DNA from: Syntrophorhabdaceae bacterium
Lineage (GTDB): Bacteria; Desulfobacterota; Syntrophorhabdia; Syntrophorhabdales; Syntrophorhabdaceae
DNA length: 35,481 bases
Reading direction: 5' to 3'
NCBI GenBank assembly: GCA_028698615.1
Contig: JAQVWF010000025.1
Location: 1 to 35,481 of the forward strand
Positions 1-7,046 of this stretch are shown piece after piece. The position numbers and the translations under genes are program-made. The first letter of the stretch is position 1, and every line of letters begins with the position of its first letter. The notes beneath the pieces were generated by a model. It saw only the letters and a program-made list of their open reading frames with translations, had not been told where the DNA came from and searched no databases.

Positions 1-42
1 GAAGAACTTGCCGGCGGTGACAAAATTATTGACAGCGAACAT
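1..42 (-). CDS. 5' end of an unidentified gene, third in the arsenic operon (cut by the window edge)
   Basis: Only the first 14 codons are inside the window: an ATG at 42 on the minus strand reading MFAVNNFVTAGKFF, preceded by a GAGAGG ribosome-binding sequence about eight bases upstream. It lies about 60 bases downstream of the arsR stop on the same strand, so it is probably the next gene of the arsenic operon. The hydrophobic start would suit a membrane permease of the kind often found with arsM and arsR, but 14 residues cannot identify a family. An overlapping out-of-frame reading that starts a little further upstream is also open, so even the frame is not certain. Confidence 0.4.
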   Translation of the reverse strand, partial: MFAVNNFVTAGKFF

Positions 43-104
43 GCGGGATACCTCTCATGACCTTTGCATAAAAACCTGTTTCACCGAAAGGCGCGTTTTT
101 GCGG

Positions 105-491
105 TTACGTTGTCCCCTGCCTGCCGGCGGGAGAACAACATGCCGGACTCTTGGAAAGGTCGCTGACCTCTCTCTGCCGGAGGGCAGCTTCAAGCCTGTC
201 CCTGTCCCTGCCGCTGCCGGCTTCCGGGACACGCTCGAAAACAGACAACAAGAGAAACCGGTTGAAGGCATCGGACTCGTCGATGCGATAGTGCATCCAC
301 TTGCCGTCCTTACGGTCTTTGAGAAACTTCGCCTTTTTCAGGACCCCGAGGTGAAAGGAAACCTTGGGCTGCACCATGTCAAGGGCGGAGACTATGTCGC
401 AAACGCACAGTTCTCCTCCTTCAAGGAGCTTCAATATCCTGAGCCTCGTCTCGTCCGAGAGCGCCTTGAACTTCGCCGTCACTTCCTTCAT
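105..491 (-). CDS. arsR: ArsR/SmtB-family arsenic-responsive repressor
   Basis: A 128-residue winged-helix repressor. Residues 1-80 show the ArsR fold: FKALSDETRLRILKLL at the start, the metal-site sequence ELCVCD (Cys29 and Cys31) on the recognition-domain helix, and a QPKVSFHLGVLKKA recognition helix. The two Cys match the first two arsenite ligands of the E. coli R773-type ArsR; the third ligand position is Val here. A Cys-Cys pair at 118-119 near the C-terminus could supply the missing thiolate, which is an inference. The gene follows arsM by 22 bases on the same strand and probably represses the operon from the palindrome at 1462-1489. The ribosome-binding site is weak, so translation may depend on arsM. 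Confidence 0.92.
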   Translation of the reverse strand: MKEVTAKFKALSDETRLRILKLLEGGELCVCDIVSALDMVQPKVSFHLGVLKKAKFLKDRKDGKWMHYRIDESDAFNRFLLLSVFERVPEAGSGRDRDRLEAALRQREVSDLSKSPACCSPAGRQGTT

Positions 492-513
492 CGATACCGG
501 CCCTTCGATGCCA

Positions 514-1320
514 CTATTTCCTTCCTTCCACGTAGACGCTCACCAAATAGTCTTCGAGTGACGCGCCTTCTCCTATGCCTTCCTGGAGTGCCCTGCCCAT
601 TGGATCCGCAGTGTCCGGTCTGATACACGCCGACCCGCCGGAGATCGTCGCCTTTACATCCTCAAACCCGGCATCTTCCACGAATCTCTTGTATTCATCG
701 ACAACAACGGCGCCAGCGACACACCCGACATAGGCGTCAACGCTTTGCCTGATGCTTTCAGGCAAAGGTTTCAGCAGCGCCATGTCCGAGACTGCAATGC
801 GGCCTGACGGCTTCAGGACCCGGTGGATCTCCCGAAAGACCTGCCGCTTATCGGGCGAAAGGTTTATCACGCAATTGCTTATCACGACGTCCACGGAATT
901 GTCCGCAACAGGCAGATTCTCTATCTCCCCGAGGCGAAATTCGACATTGAGGAATGAACCCTTTACAGCATTCTCGCGTGCCTTTTCCACCATGGCCGGC
1001 GTCATATCCACGCCTATAACCCGACCGGTTGCGCCAACCTTCCGGGCCGCGATGAAGCAGTCAAACCCGGCGCCGGCGCCCAGATCCAGAACCGCTTCAC
1101 CCTTTTTCAGGCCCGCAAAGGCCGTGGGGTTTCCGCAGCTCAATCCCAGGTTAGCCCCATCGGGAATGGTCTGCAGGTCGTCGCGGGAATAGCCGATGGA
1201 TACGGCAAACTCACCATTGTCGCACGACAGGCCGCTGCAGCACGATACCCCCTTGGTCTTGCCTTCGGCTATCGCACCGTATGCCTCACGGACGGTACTC
1301 CTGATCTTGTCTTCTTCCAT
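514..1320 (-). CDS. arsM: arsenite S-adenosylmethionine methyltransferase ArsM
   Basis: A 268-residue class I methyltransferase that transfers methyl groups from SAM to arsenite in the cytoplasm. The SAM-binding sequence LDLGAGAGFD is at about 78-87, followed by an acidic VIGVDMTPAM strand end. Three Cys fall in the contexts conserved in ArsM: NLGLSCGNP (Cys62), SNCVINLSPDK (Cys150) and YVGCVAGA (Cys200). A Cys-Cys pair lies near residue 27. I chose the ATG at 1320 because a strong AGAGGTGA sits five to six bases before it; a GTG at 1329 would add three residues but lies inside that ribosome-binding sequence. It is the first large gene of the operon with arsR. Confidence 0.94.
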   Translation of the reverse strand: MEEDKIRSTVREAYGAIAEGKTKGVSCCSGLSCDNGEFAVSIGYSRDDLQTIPDGANLGLSCGNPTAFAGLKKGEAVLDLGAGAGFDCFIAARKVGATGRVIGVDMTPAMVEKARENAVKGSFLNVEFRLGEIENLPVADNSVDVVISNCVINLSPDKRQVFREIHRVLKPSGRIAVSDMALLKPLPESIRQSVDAYVGCVAGAVVVDEYKRFVEDAGFEDVKATISGGSACIRPDTADPMGRALQEGIGEGASLEDYLVSVYVEGRK

Positions 1321-1325
1321 ATCAC

Positions 1326-1451
1326 TCACCTCTCATAAAGAACAGTTGATGCGATTCGATTGGTTTCCACCGTCCGGAGGCGATTGCCCTGGGGGAGGAA
1401 CTGTCCATATTGTAATGTTTTAGGAAGTACGCTTGATTTATACTCGACCAT
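1326..1451 (-). CDS. possible 41-residue leader ORF upstream of arsM
   Basis: Inside the roughly 157-base leader between the predicted arsM transcription start and arsM there is an ATG-started frame of 41 codons (MVEYKSSVLPKTLQYGQ at its start). Its TGA stop lies within the arsM ribosome-binding sequence, five bases before the arsM ATG. Such an arrangement could couple translation. The peptide has no Cys and no recognisable family, and its own ribosome-binding site is poor, so it may be chance. Confidence 0.22.
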   Translation of the reverse strand: MVEYKSSVLPKTLQYGQFLPQGNRLRTVETNRIASTVLYER

Positions 1452-1461
1452 CTTCGCACCG

Positions 1462-1489
1462 TAATATATAAAAGAGTGTTTATATATTA
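1462..1489. promoter_or_regulatory. perfect 11-bp inverted repeat, likely ArsR operator
   Basis: TAATATATAAA at 1462-1472 and its exact reverse complement TTTATATATTA at 1479-1489 are separated by six bases. The element covers the -10 box and the likely start site of the arsM promoter, where an ArsR dimer would block transcription. ArsR operators are AT-rich palindromes of this kind; that ArsR binds here is an inference from position. Confidence 0.7.
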
Positions 1490-1512
1490 GGACCGCCACA
1501 AATGATTGTCAA
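1484..1512 (-). promoter_or_regulatory. sigma70 promoter of the arsM-arsR operon
   Basis: On the minus strand there is a perfect -35 TTGACA (1512-1507), a 17-base spacer and a -10 TAATAT (1489-1484). The -10 box is the outer edge of the inverted repeat at 1462-1489. Transcription would begin near 1477. Confidence 0.75.
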
Positions 1513-1540
1513 GACAATTTTGCCGGGGTCTGCGCCTGAA

Positions 1541-1738
1541 TCAGTACCGCTCCCGGCCATTCTTGCCGGCGAAGGGGCAATTGCAGGTCCTGTTTCGGCA
1601 GCCGTCCAGTCCATGATCTCTCATCATATCACGGAAAAGACATCCTGCCGCTCGACCGTTTGCCCCGGGCGCGGCAACCTGCCGCATTGGATAACCGGGA
1701 TCCTCTGGCTCGTGGCTTTTTGTGTTCTTCAGATTCAT
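1541..1738 (-). CDS. doubtful small ORF, 65 residues, unknown
   Basis: An ATG-started frame of 65 codons just upstream of the ars promoter on the same strand. The product is polar, with a C-terminal run of Cys spaced C-x3-C-x-C (GCRNRTCNC) near residue 50. A purine-rich AGGAGAAAGG lies 15-24 bases before the ATG, farther than usual. I recognise no family. The rest of 1513-1961 holds no other convincing gene, so this is listed as the only candidate there and may be spurious. Confidence 0.25.
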   Translation of the reverse strand: MNLKNTKSHEPEDPGYPMRQVAAPGANGRAAGCLFRDMMRDHGLDGCRNRTCNCPFAGKNGRERY

Positions 1739-1961
1739 TGTCCGATCTCTACCTTTCTCCTGTCATCGTCCTCCACCGTTTGTGCGCCCGGCGCATTTTA
1801 CTGCTCCGGACATCAAAGAGCGGCGTCCCTCGAAGATATTCGAGACAGATCCTGCGTGTGCCCATACCAACACATAGTGCTTATCGGAACAAACCATGAT
1901 TTCTTAATACTTTTGTGCTTTTCGTGAGCCCCGGTCAACCCGGATCAAGGCACTATTTTTT

Positions 1962-1989
1962 TTGATAAAAACGAAATTTATGATATAGT
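1962..1989 (+). promoter_or_regulatory. sigma70-like promoter for the small membrane protein
   Basis: TTGATA (1962-1967), a 16-base spacer and TATAGT (1984-1989) lie just before the small membrane gene. Transcription would start near 1997, giving a very short leader. Confidence 0.5.
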
Positions 1990-2004
1990 AAAATATTCTG
2001 GGCG

Positions 2005-2196
2005 ATGGGGGTTGGCATGGGCGACAAAAATTCATTGGTCTTCTATATCATTGCTTTTGCAGCCATGATCGGCGGTTTCGCTATGATCTTCTTAACACGC
2101 AGTACGACAATACTTGCCGCCGGGGCAGTTCTCATCTTTATCGGGCTCTTCGTTTTCCTTTTCGGCATGGAAAAAGCAAAAAAAGCCAAAACATAA
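2005..2196 (+). CDS. small two-helix membrane protein
   Basis: A 63-residue protein made almost entirely of two hydrophobic helices (about 11-31 and 34-54), followed by a basic tail EKAKKAKT. That predicts a helical hairpin in the inner membrane with the C-terminus in the cytoplasm. The ATG at 2005 gives MGVGMGDKN; the second ATG at 2017 has the GGGGG before it at a suitable distance and may be the real start, giving 59 residues. A good promoter precedes it and it appears to be transcribed alone. I do not recognise a family. No other function can be read from it. Confidence 0.6.
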   Translation: MGVGMGDKNSLVFYIIAFAAMIGGFAMIFLTRSTTILAAGAVLIFIGLFVFLFGMEKAKKAKT

Positions 2197-2379
2197 TGGC
2201 TTAAAACCAATCTCTGTCGCGCACATACTTGAAAACGCGGCATCGATAAGATCCCATGGATCGCACACGTCCTGTCGGATCTGTTTTTTGCCTTTCAACT
2301 TGCTGTCTTCATTCGTTGCAATCTTCAAAACCATCGTCGTTCAGATAATCGAAACCACACCAACATTCGGGAAACTATC

Positions 2380-2502
2380 GTGAGAAAGGCGGCGGTAACC
2401 TTTGATCAGTGCATTTATTGCGGAGTTGAAGGAGCGGCGTCCCCGGCGCCTAAACATTTGCATTCCAATCTGCCTGATGATAGTGTAAAGGCGTACCAAT
2501 GA
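2380..2502 (+). CDS. possible 40-residue Cys-pair ORF overlapping the STAS gene start
   Basis: A GTG-started frame of 40 codons ending in an ATGA overlap with the next gene at 2499. It contains FDQCIYCG, a CxxC knuckle, followed by a His pair (KHLH). The frame stays open upstream to 2233 without an ATG. The knuckle resembles the first zinc ligands of HNH or zinc-ribbon proteins, so this may be a remnant or a small coupled ORF. Apart from it, 2197-2498 shows nothing I can support. Confidence 0.25.
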   Translation: MRKAAVTFDQCIYCGVEGAASPAPKHLHSNLPDDSVKAYQ

Positions 2503-3716
2503 ACGACTCACCGACAGACCAGGAAACCGCCGAACGGCTGCGGCTTGCCGGCAGGATAGACGGCCTCACCTCCCGCGAGACAGAATCCCTTTTCAGGAAC
2601 GCCGTCATTGCGGGCAAAAGGCTCATCGTTGCCGATATGACGGACGTCAACTATGTCAGCAGCGCCGGTCTGCGGGTATTTCTCTCTTTTCAGAAGGAGC
2701 TGAAAAAGGCAGGCGGGGCGATCTGCTTCTTCAATACCGCCCCTTCCGTCTATTCAATATTCGAGATAAGCGGATTCACACATATCTTTCGTTTCCTGTC
2801 CTCTGAGGCCGAAATAGAGGAGCTCCGGAACGTGTCGGGGGAAGATGCGGCGACAAGGGAGATCCCATCGGACCGCGCGGTGTTGCGAGTCCTCACGCGC
2901 AATGCCTCTTCTATTGGGTCCCTTTCCCTTATCGGCAGCGAGGAAAGGCTCCCTTCCGCAGACTATGGCGAAGACGATGTAAGGCCCGTGAGGGCGTCGG
3001 ATGTCCGGTTCGCCGCCGGGTTCGCCGCGCTGGGCCACACATTCAAAGACTATAAGGGTTATTTCGGAGAGGCCGCCGTCATCGACGGCAACATCTTCGT
3101 ATACCCCGCCCTCAGAAGATCGGCCGTCGATTTCATCATTCATAACGAAGGCGAAAAGGACACGGTCTACCATTTTCTCCACGGTTTCTCCGTGCAGGGA
3201 AAGTTCAATCACATAATTTCCTTTGAACCGAAAGACGACCTCTTCACCCTTGATGGGCTCGTTGACAGCGCCCATCTCGCATCCTCCTCCCCCGTCGTGG
3301 GGATAACAGGCATCTTCGAGAGTAAAGGTCTCTTCGGTATGCGGCTGAAAAAGATCCCCCTTAAGGAAAACCGCGGTCCCGCAGAGACCGACATCTTCGG
3401 CGGCGACAATTTCCCCGAATGGATCGATTACTCCATAGAACCCGAAGACGTCTACAACCTCGTCGTCATGACTGGAATAGCCGTCAAAGACAGGGACAGC
3501 GTTACAGGAGCAGCGGACAGGATCATTCCCCGCGAGGGCCGCTTCCACCTGCACGGCGTCGTCTTTGACAAAAAGCCCTTCAACAAGATCATCGACAACT
3601 TTCCCAACGAGCTCAAAAGGGTCGTCACCGGAATGGAACCGCAAAGGGTCCTCCACCTTCTTGGCAAAACCCGGATCGGCCCCGGCCTCATGGGCATCAT
3701 AGAACTTGGCGGCTAG
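2499..3716 (+). CDS. STAS-domain protein with a long unassigned C-terminal region
   Basis: A 405-residue cytoplasmic protein. Residues about 10-110 form a STAS domain like those of anti-anti-sigma factors: the core VADMTDVNYVSSAGLRVFL ends in the SSAGLR loop (54-59), where Ser55 aligns with the serine phosphorylated in SpoIIAA-type proteins. Residues about 125-405 are a mixed alpha/beta region with no motif I can name; it is not a transporter, kinase or obvious phosphatase. The gene ends three bases before the fused permease gene, so it is the first gene of a transport operon. A likely role is regulating or sensing the state of that transporter, which is inferred only from linkage. The start has a weak AAAGG site and may be coupled to the small frame upstream. 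Confidence 0.8.
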   Translation: MNDSPTDQETAERLRLAGRIDGLTSRETESLFRNAVIAGKRLIVADMTDVNYVSSAGLRVFLSFQKELKKAGGAICFFNTAPSVYSIFEISGFTHIFRFLSSEAEIEELRNVSGEDAATREIPSDRAVLRVLTRNASSIGSLSLIGSEERLPSADYGEDDVRPVRASDVRFAAGFAALGHTFKDYKGYFGEAAVIDGNIFVYPALRRSAVDFIIHNEGEKDTVYHFLHGFSVQGKFNHIISFEPKDDLFTLDGLVDSAHLASSSPVVGITGIFESKGLFGMRLKKIPLKENRGPAETDIFGGDNFPEWIDYSIEPEDVYNLVVMTGIAVKDRDSVTGAADRIIPREGRFHLHGVVFDKKPFNKIIDNFPNELKRVVTGMEPQRVLHLLGKTRIGPGLMGIIELGG

Positions 3717-3719
3717 ACG

Positions 3720-5591
3720 ATGGAACTCTGGGTAGGCGCTCTCAACCTTGGCTTTCTCTATGCCTTTGTCGCCATCGGCATCTACATAACCTTTCGCATC
3801 CATGACTTCCCCGACATAACCGTGGACGGGACATTCACGACAGGCGCCGCTGTCACGGCGGTCCTCGTCGTCGCGGGCGTCCATCCCCTTCTCGCCGTTC
3901 TTGCCTCCTTTCTTGCCTGTGCGGCGGCGGGCAGCATCACAGCCCTCATCAACACGCGCCTTCATGTCAACAGTCTCCTTGCGGGCATCCTCGTCATGAC
4001 GGGTCTCTATTCCATAAATCTCCATATTATGGGGCGCTCCAACATACCGTTGCTCAGCACCCCGGAGTTCTTTCACCTCCTGAACAGGGCGAATCCCGGA
4101 ATACCTTACGAGATATGGACAGCGCTGTGCCTCACCGTCATCATGGCCGTATCCTGGATGGCCGTATCCTTTTTCTTCAAAACGGATTTCGGCCTTTCCA
4201 TGCGGGCGAGCGGCAACAATCCCGTCATGTCGCGCGCAGCGGGAATCAACGTTGACCGTGTCAAGATCTTCGGCGTCGCCATCGCGAATCGTCTCGTCGG
4301 CATCTCCGGCAGCCTCGTCGCCCAATACCAGGGCTTCGCCGACATCGGGATGGGCATCGGCACCGTGGTCACCGGCCTCGCCTCCGTCATCATCGGCGAA
4401 TCCATCCTTAAAAGACATTCAATCTATGCGTGGATAGGCAGCGCCGTGATCGGGTCCGTGATCTTCCGGTTCATGATCGCCATCGCCCTTTATGCGGGCA
4501 TGGATCCCGTCGATCTCAAGCTTCTGACGGCGATCTTCGTCCTCATTACCCTCATTGTCACCGCAAAGATCGCCAGAGGCGCCGGAAGGGTGAAGAAGAA
4601 GCACCTTGTCACGGCGGCCGTGGCGGCCGCCATTGTCCTGGGCATCTTCGCGGGGATAAGATATGCGAATCTCATCACCGCCATCATGCCGCAGAAAAAC
4701 GTCAGGCTCGCCCTTTTTCAGTTCACCGACAATGTCATCCTCGACACTTGCGCCAGGGGTGTCCTGGATGGATTGAGAAAGAGCGGCGTCCTGGAGAAAG
4801 AGAACATAGTCGTGGACCACAAGATGGCCCACGGCGAGTTCCCCACCGCCCAGTCCATTGCGCAGGAGATGGTGAGCAGGAACTACGATTACATCGTCAC
4901 GGTGTCGACGATATCACTCCAGGTAACGGCGAACCACAACAAGAAGATACCCCATATTTTCGCGGCCGTAACCGACCCAATAAAGGCCGGGGTGGCAACA
5001 AGCTTCACGAACCACCCCGCGAACCTGACGGGACTCGCCACCCCTCAACCCGTGGAAGCGACGGTGCGGCTCATGCGAAAGGTCTTTCCCGGGGCAAAGG
5101 TCATCGGGATGATCTGGAGCCCCGCAGAGGTCAATTCCGAGATATGCACGGTGATGACAAGGGCGGCGGCAAAAAAACATGGGTTCAAGGTGGTGGAGGT
5201 CCAGATCACCGGCACTCAGGAGATAGACCAGGCGCTGCGATCGATCCTCAGCAGCGAACCGGATATCTTCTTCACCTCGGGAGACACGACGGTCTCCGCC
5301 GTCATTCCCTCGGTGGCACAGAAGCTCCGGCAGAAAAAGATACCCTATGTGACCAACACCCCGGCGGATATCGATTCGGGGGTTTTCATGTGCCTTGGAG
5401 CCGATTACTACGACGTGGGGCTCAAGGCGGCGGACATCGCCGTCAGGATCGTCAGGGGAGAGAAACCGGCCGCGATCCCCATCGTCTCTTATGTGCCCGA
5501 ACAGCTCACCCTCAATCTGTCCCTGGCAAAGGAATATGGCATCACAATACCCGATGACATCACAAAGAAGGCTGTACGGGTGGTGAGATAG
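3720..5591 (+). CDS. ABC transporter permease fused to a periplasmic substrate-binding domain
   Basis: A 623-residue two-part protein. Residues 1-290 are a multi-helix permease of the branched-chain-type inner-membrane family, closest in feel to TrpX-associated permeases (DFPDITVDGTFTTGAA near 29-44; MRASGNNPVMSRAAGI near 161-176 as the ATPase-contact loop). A basic stretch at 283-295 is followed by an extra helix at about 296-314, and then residues 326-615 form an ABC_sub_bind (PF04392-like) binding domain: VRLALFQFTDNVILDTCARG, YDYIVTVSTISLQVT, IPHIFAAVTDPI and DIFFTSGDTTVSAVIP. The basic loop before the extra helix predicts that the binding domain is exported to the periplasm while staying tethered. 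The substrate is unknown; relatives bind small organic molecules such as aromatic amino acids. It sits between the STAS gene and the ATPase gene. Confidence 0.9.
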   Translation: MELWVGALNLGFLYAFVAIGIYITFRIHDFPDITVDGTFTTGAAVTAVLVVAGVHPLLAVLASFLACAAAGSITALINTRLHVNSLLAGILVMTGLYSINLHIMGRSNIPLLSTPEFFHLLNRANPGIPYEIWTALCLTVIMAVSWMAVSFFFKTDFGLSMRASGNNPVMSRAAGINVDRVKIFGVAIANRLVGISGSLVAQYQGFADIGMGIGTVVTGLASVIIGESILKRHSIYAWIGSAVIGSVIFRFMIAIALYAGMDPVDLKLLTAIFVLITLIVTAKIARGAGRVKKKHLVTAAVAAAIVLGIFAGIRYANLITAIMPQKNVRLALFQFTDNVILDTCARGVLDGLRKSGVLEKENIVVDHKMAHGEFPTAQSIAQEMVSRNYDYIVTVSTISLQVTANHNKKIPHIFAAVTDPIKAGVATSFTNHPANLTGLATPQPVEATVRLMRKVFPGAKVIGMIWSPAEVNSEICTVMTRAAAKKHGFKVVEVQITGTQEIDQALRSILSSEPDIFFTSGDTTVSAVIPSVAQKLRQKKIPYVTNTPADIDSGVFMCLGADYYDVGLKAADIAVRIVRGEKPAAIPIVSYVPEQLTLNLSLAKEYGITIPDDITKKAVRVVR

Positions 5592-5594
5592 CAT

Positions 5595-6407
5595 ATGATA
5601 AAGATCGTCGATTATCACAAGACCTTCAATGCCGGCACCCTCAACGAGGTCTATGCGCTTCGGGGCATCGATCTCCGTATTGACGAGGGGGATTTCCTGA
5701 CCATCATCGGCACGAACGGCTCCGGCAAATCGACCCTTCTCAACGCCATCGCCGGCACCTTCCTCCCTGACCGGGGGACCATAACCATGGGCGGCAGGGA
5801 CGTGGGAGGGGAGGCCGATTTTCAGCGCGCACGATCCATTTCACGCGTCTTTCAGAACCCCTTCATGGGAACGGCCCCGGACATGACGATCGCCGAGAAC
5901 ATCCACCTCGCCTTCATGAGGGGGAAGCCCCGCTATCCTGTCCCCGGCCTCACCCGGGAACGTTTAGCCCTCTACCGTGAAGAGGTAAGGATGCTGGAAA
6001 TGCAGCTCGAGGACAGGCTCGACAACACCATAGGCACTCTTTCCGGCGGACAGAGACAGGCCCTTACGCTCCTCATGGCCGTTATGAACGAACCGAAGGT
6101 CCTCCTTCTCGACGAACATACCGCAGCCCTCGACCCAAAATCCGCCGCGCAGGTGGTGGCCCTCACCGAACGGTTCATCGCCCGCTACCACCTCACGACC
6201 GTTATGATCACCCACAGCATGCAGCAGGCACTCGCCCTCGGCTCCAGGACCATTCTGATGCACAAGGGGCAGATCATAGAGGAGATCTCGGGAAAGGACA
6301 AGCAGTATCTCACCACCACGGACCTCCTTGACCGCTTCGCTGACCTGAGAAAACAGGAACAGCTCACCGCCGAGATGATAGAGGAGATGCGGAGGGAATA
6401 TCTTTAA
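5595..6407 (+). CDS. ABC transporter ATP-binding protein (partner of the fused permease)
   Basis: A 270-residue ATPase starting three bases after the permease stop. It has Walker A GTNGSGKST (39-47), Q-loop FQNPF (86-90), signature LSGGQRQ (149-155), Walker B VLLLDEHTAALD (169-180) and a switch His in MITHSMQQAL. The DEHTAALDP form of Walker B is typical of the ATPases that pair with PF04392 binding proteins. With the upstream permease-binding fusion it completes an importer encoded by only two genes, with the STAS protein as the third member of the unit. No terminator is clear after it. Confidence 0.93.
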   Translation: MIKIVDYHKTFNAGTLNEVYALRGIDLRIDEGDFLTIIGTNGSGKSTLLNAIAGTFLPDRGTITMGGRDVGGEADFQRARSISRVFQNPFMGTAPDMTIAENIHLAFMRGKPRYPVPGLTRERLALYREEVRMLEMQLEDRLDNTIGTLSGGQRQALTLLMAVMNEPKVLLLDEHTAALDPKSAAQVVALTERFIARYHLTTVMITHSMQQALALGSRTILMHKGQIIEEISGKDKQYLTTTDLLDRFADLRKQEQLTAEMIEEMRREYL

Positions 6408-6465
6408 CCCCCTCACCCGTCCAATCCCATCGCCCGCCACCCGCAACCTGTTGTTGCCCCCGCTC

Positions 6466-6494
6466 TTGACAAACCGGACAAATAACGGCATAAT
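6466..6494 (+). promoter_or_regulatory. sigma70 promoter before the small charged protein
   Basis: A perfect TTGACA (6466-6471), a 17-base spacer and CATAAT (6489-6494). The leader to the gene at 6596 is about 95 bases. Confidence 0.65.
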
Positions 6495-6595
6495 CCTACT
6501 CTACATGTTTACATGACCCATTTCTTCCTGGACAGGTCGCCAGGGTATCGCACCAACAGTTTGGGAAGTACATTGGGAAGAAGAAAGGAGCAGGG

Positions 6596-6832
6596 ATGGC
6601 GAAACGCAATCAAAACAGTTTTTTGAAAAGGCAGAAGGAGATCAAGCGTCAGCAGAAAGCACAGGAAAAGATGATGAGAAGACAGGGCCTCAAAAAACCG
6701 GGACCCGAAGAAGAGATCAACGAAGAGACAACCGCCGCCGACGAAGTGGAAGCCACGAGCGAGGAGCAATCCGCCGGTGAAGATGAAGGAACAGCTGCGA
6801 GCGGAGAGCAGTCCGCCGGTGACAGGGATTAG
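6596..6832 (+). CDS. small highly charged hypothetical protein
   Basis: A 78-residue protein with a basic, helix-forming N-terminal half (KRQKEIKRQQKAQEKMMRR) and an acidic C-terminal half rich in Glu with two EEQSAGE/GEQSAGD-like repeats. A GGAG sequence lies six bases before the ATG. The N-terminal half resembles short conserved proteins of unknown function that I associate with Deltaproteobacteria, where the name is only hypothetical protein. There is no signal peptide or membrane helix. The strong charge separation suggests a disordered protein that could bind nucleic acid or ribosomes, which is speculative. It has its own promoter. The 214 bases after it, up to 7046, hold no visible gene. 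Confidence 0.75.
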   Translation: MAKRNQNSFLKRQKEIKRQQKAQEKMMRRQGLKKPGPEEEINEETTAADEVEATSEEQSAGEDEGTAASGEQSAGDRD

Positions 6833-7046
6833 ACAGCATAAGCCCGGATTCACGCTTCGGGCAGATAAGAACAGACACAAGCTTCAGTTCAGGCATTAAC
6901 AAGCAACGATCAGGTTCGAATCAATCACATTAGACATTGTCGCCGGATAAAGCACCGCTTTGAGCGACGTACGGACAGTCTGCACACCTTGATGCCTCAG
7001 GGGATCAACGAACATAACGAACATCCCCCGCTTCTCGGGACCTGGT

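Noticed and set aside
99-623. 174-codon plus-strand frame over arsR
   Set aside because: Antisense to arsR, which has a clear ArsR fold; the product shows no domain.
1502-1927. 141-codon plus-strand frame in the gap after the ars promoter
   Set aside because: No ribosome-binding site, mixed composition, and it begins inside the -35 region of the minus-strand ars promoter.
2754-4418. 554-codon open frame on the minus strand
   Set aside because: It lies fully antisense to the STAS and permease genes, has a low-complexity Asp/Gly/Glu-rich product and no domain; it is a frame shadow of GC-rich coding DNA.
4430-5557. 375-codon plus-strand frame inside the fused permease gene
   Set aside because: Arg/His/Gly-rich out-of-frame shadow; the real frame has clear permease and binding-protein motifs.
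6838-6870. Terminator after the small charged protein
   Set aside because: A five-base GCCCG/CGGGC stem is present but there is no following T-run.
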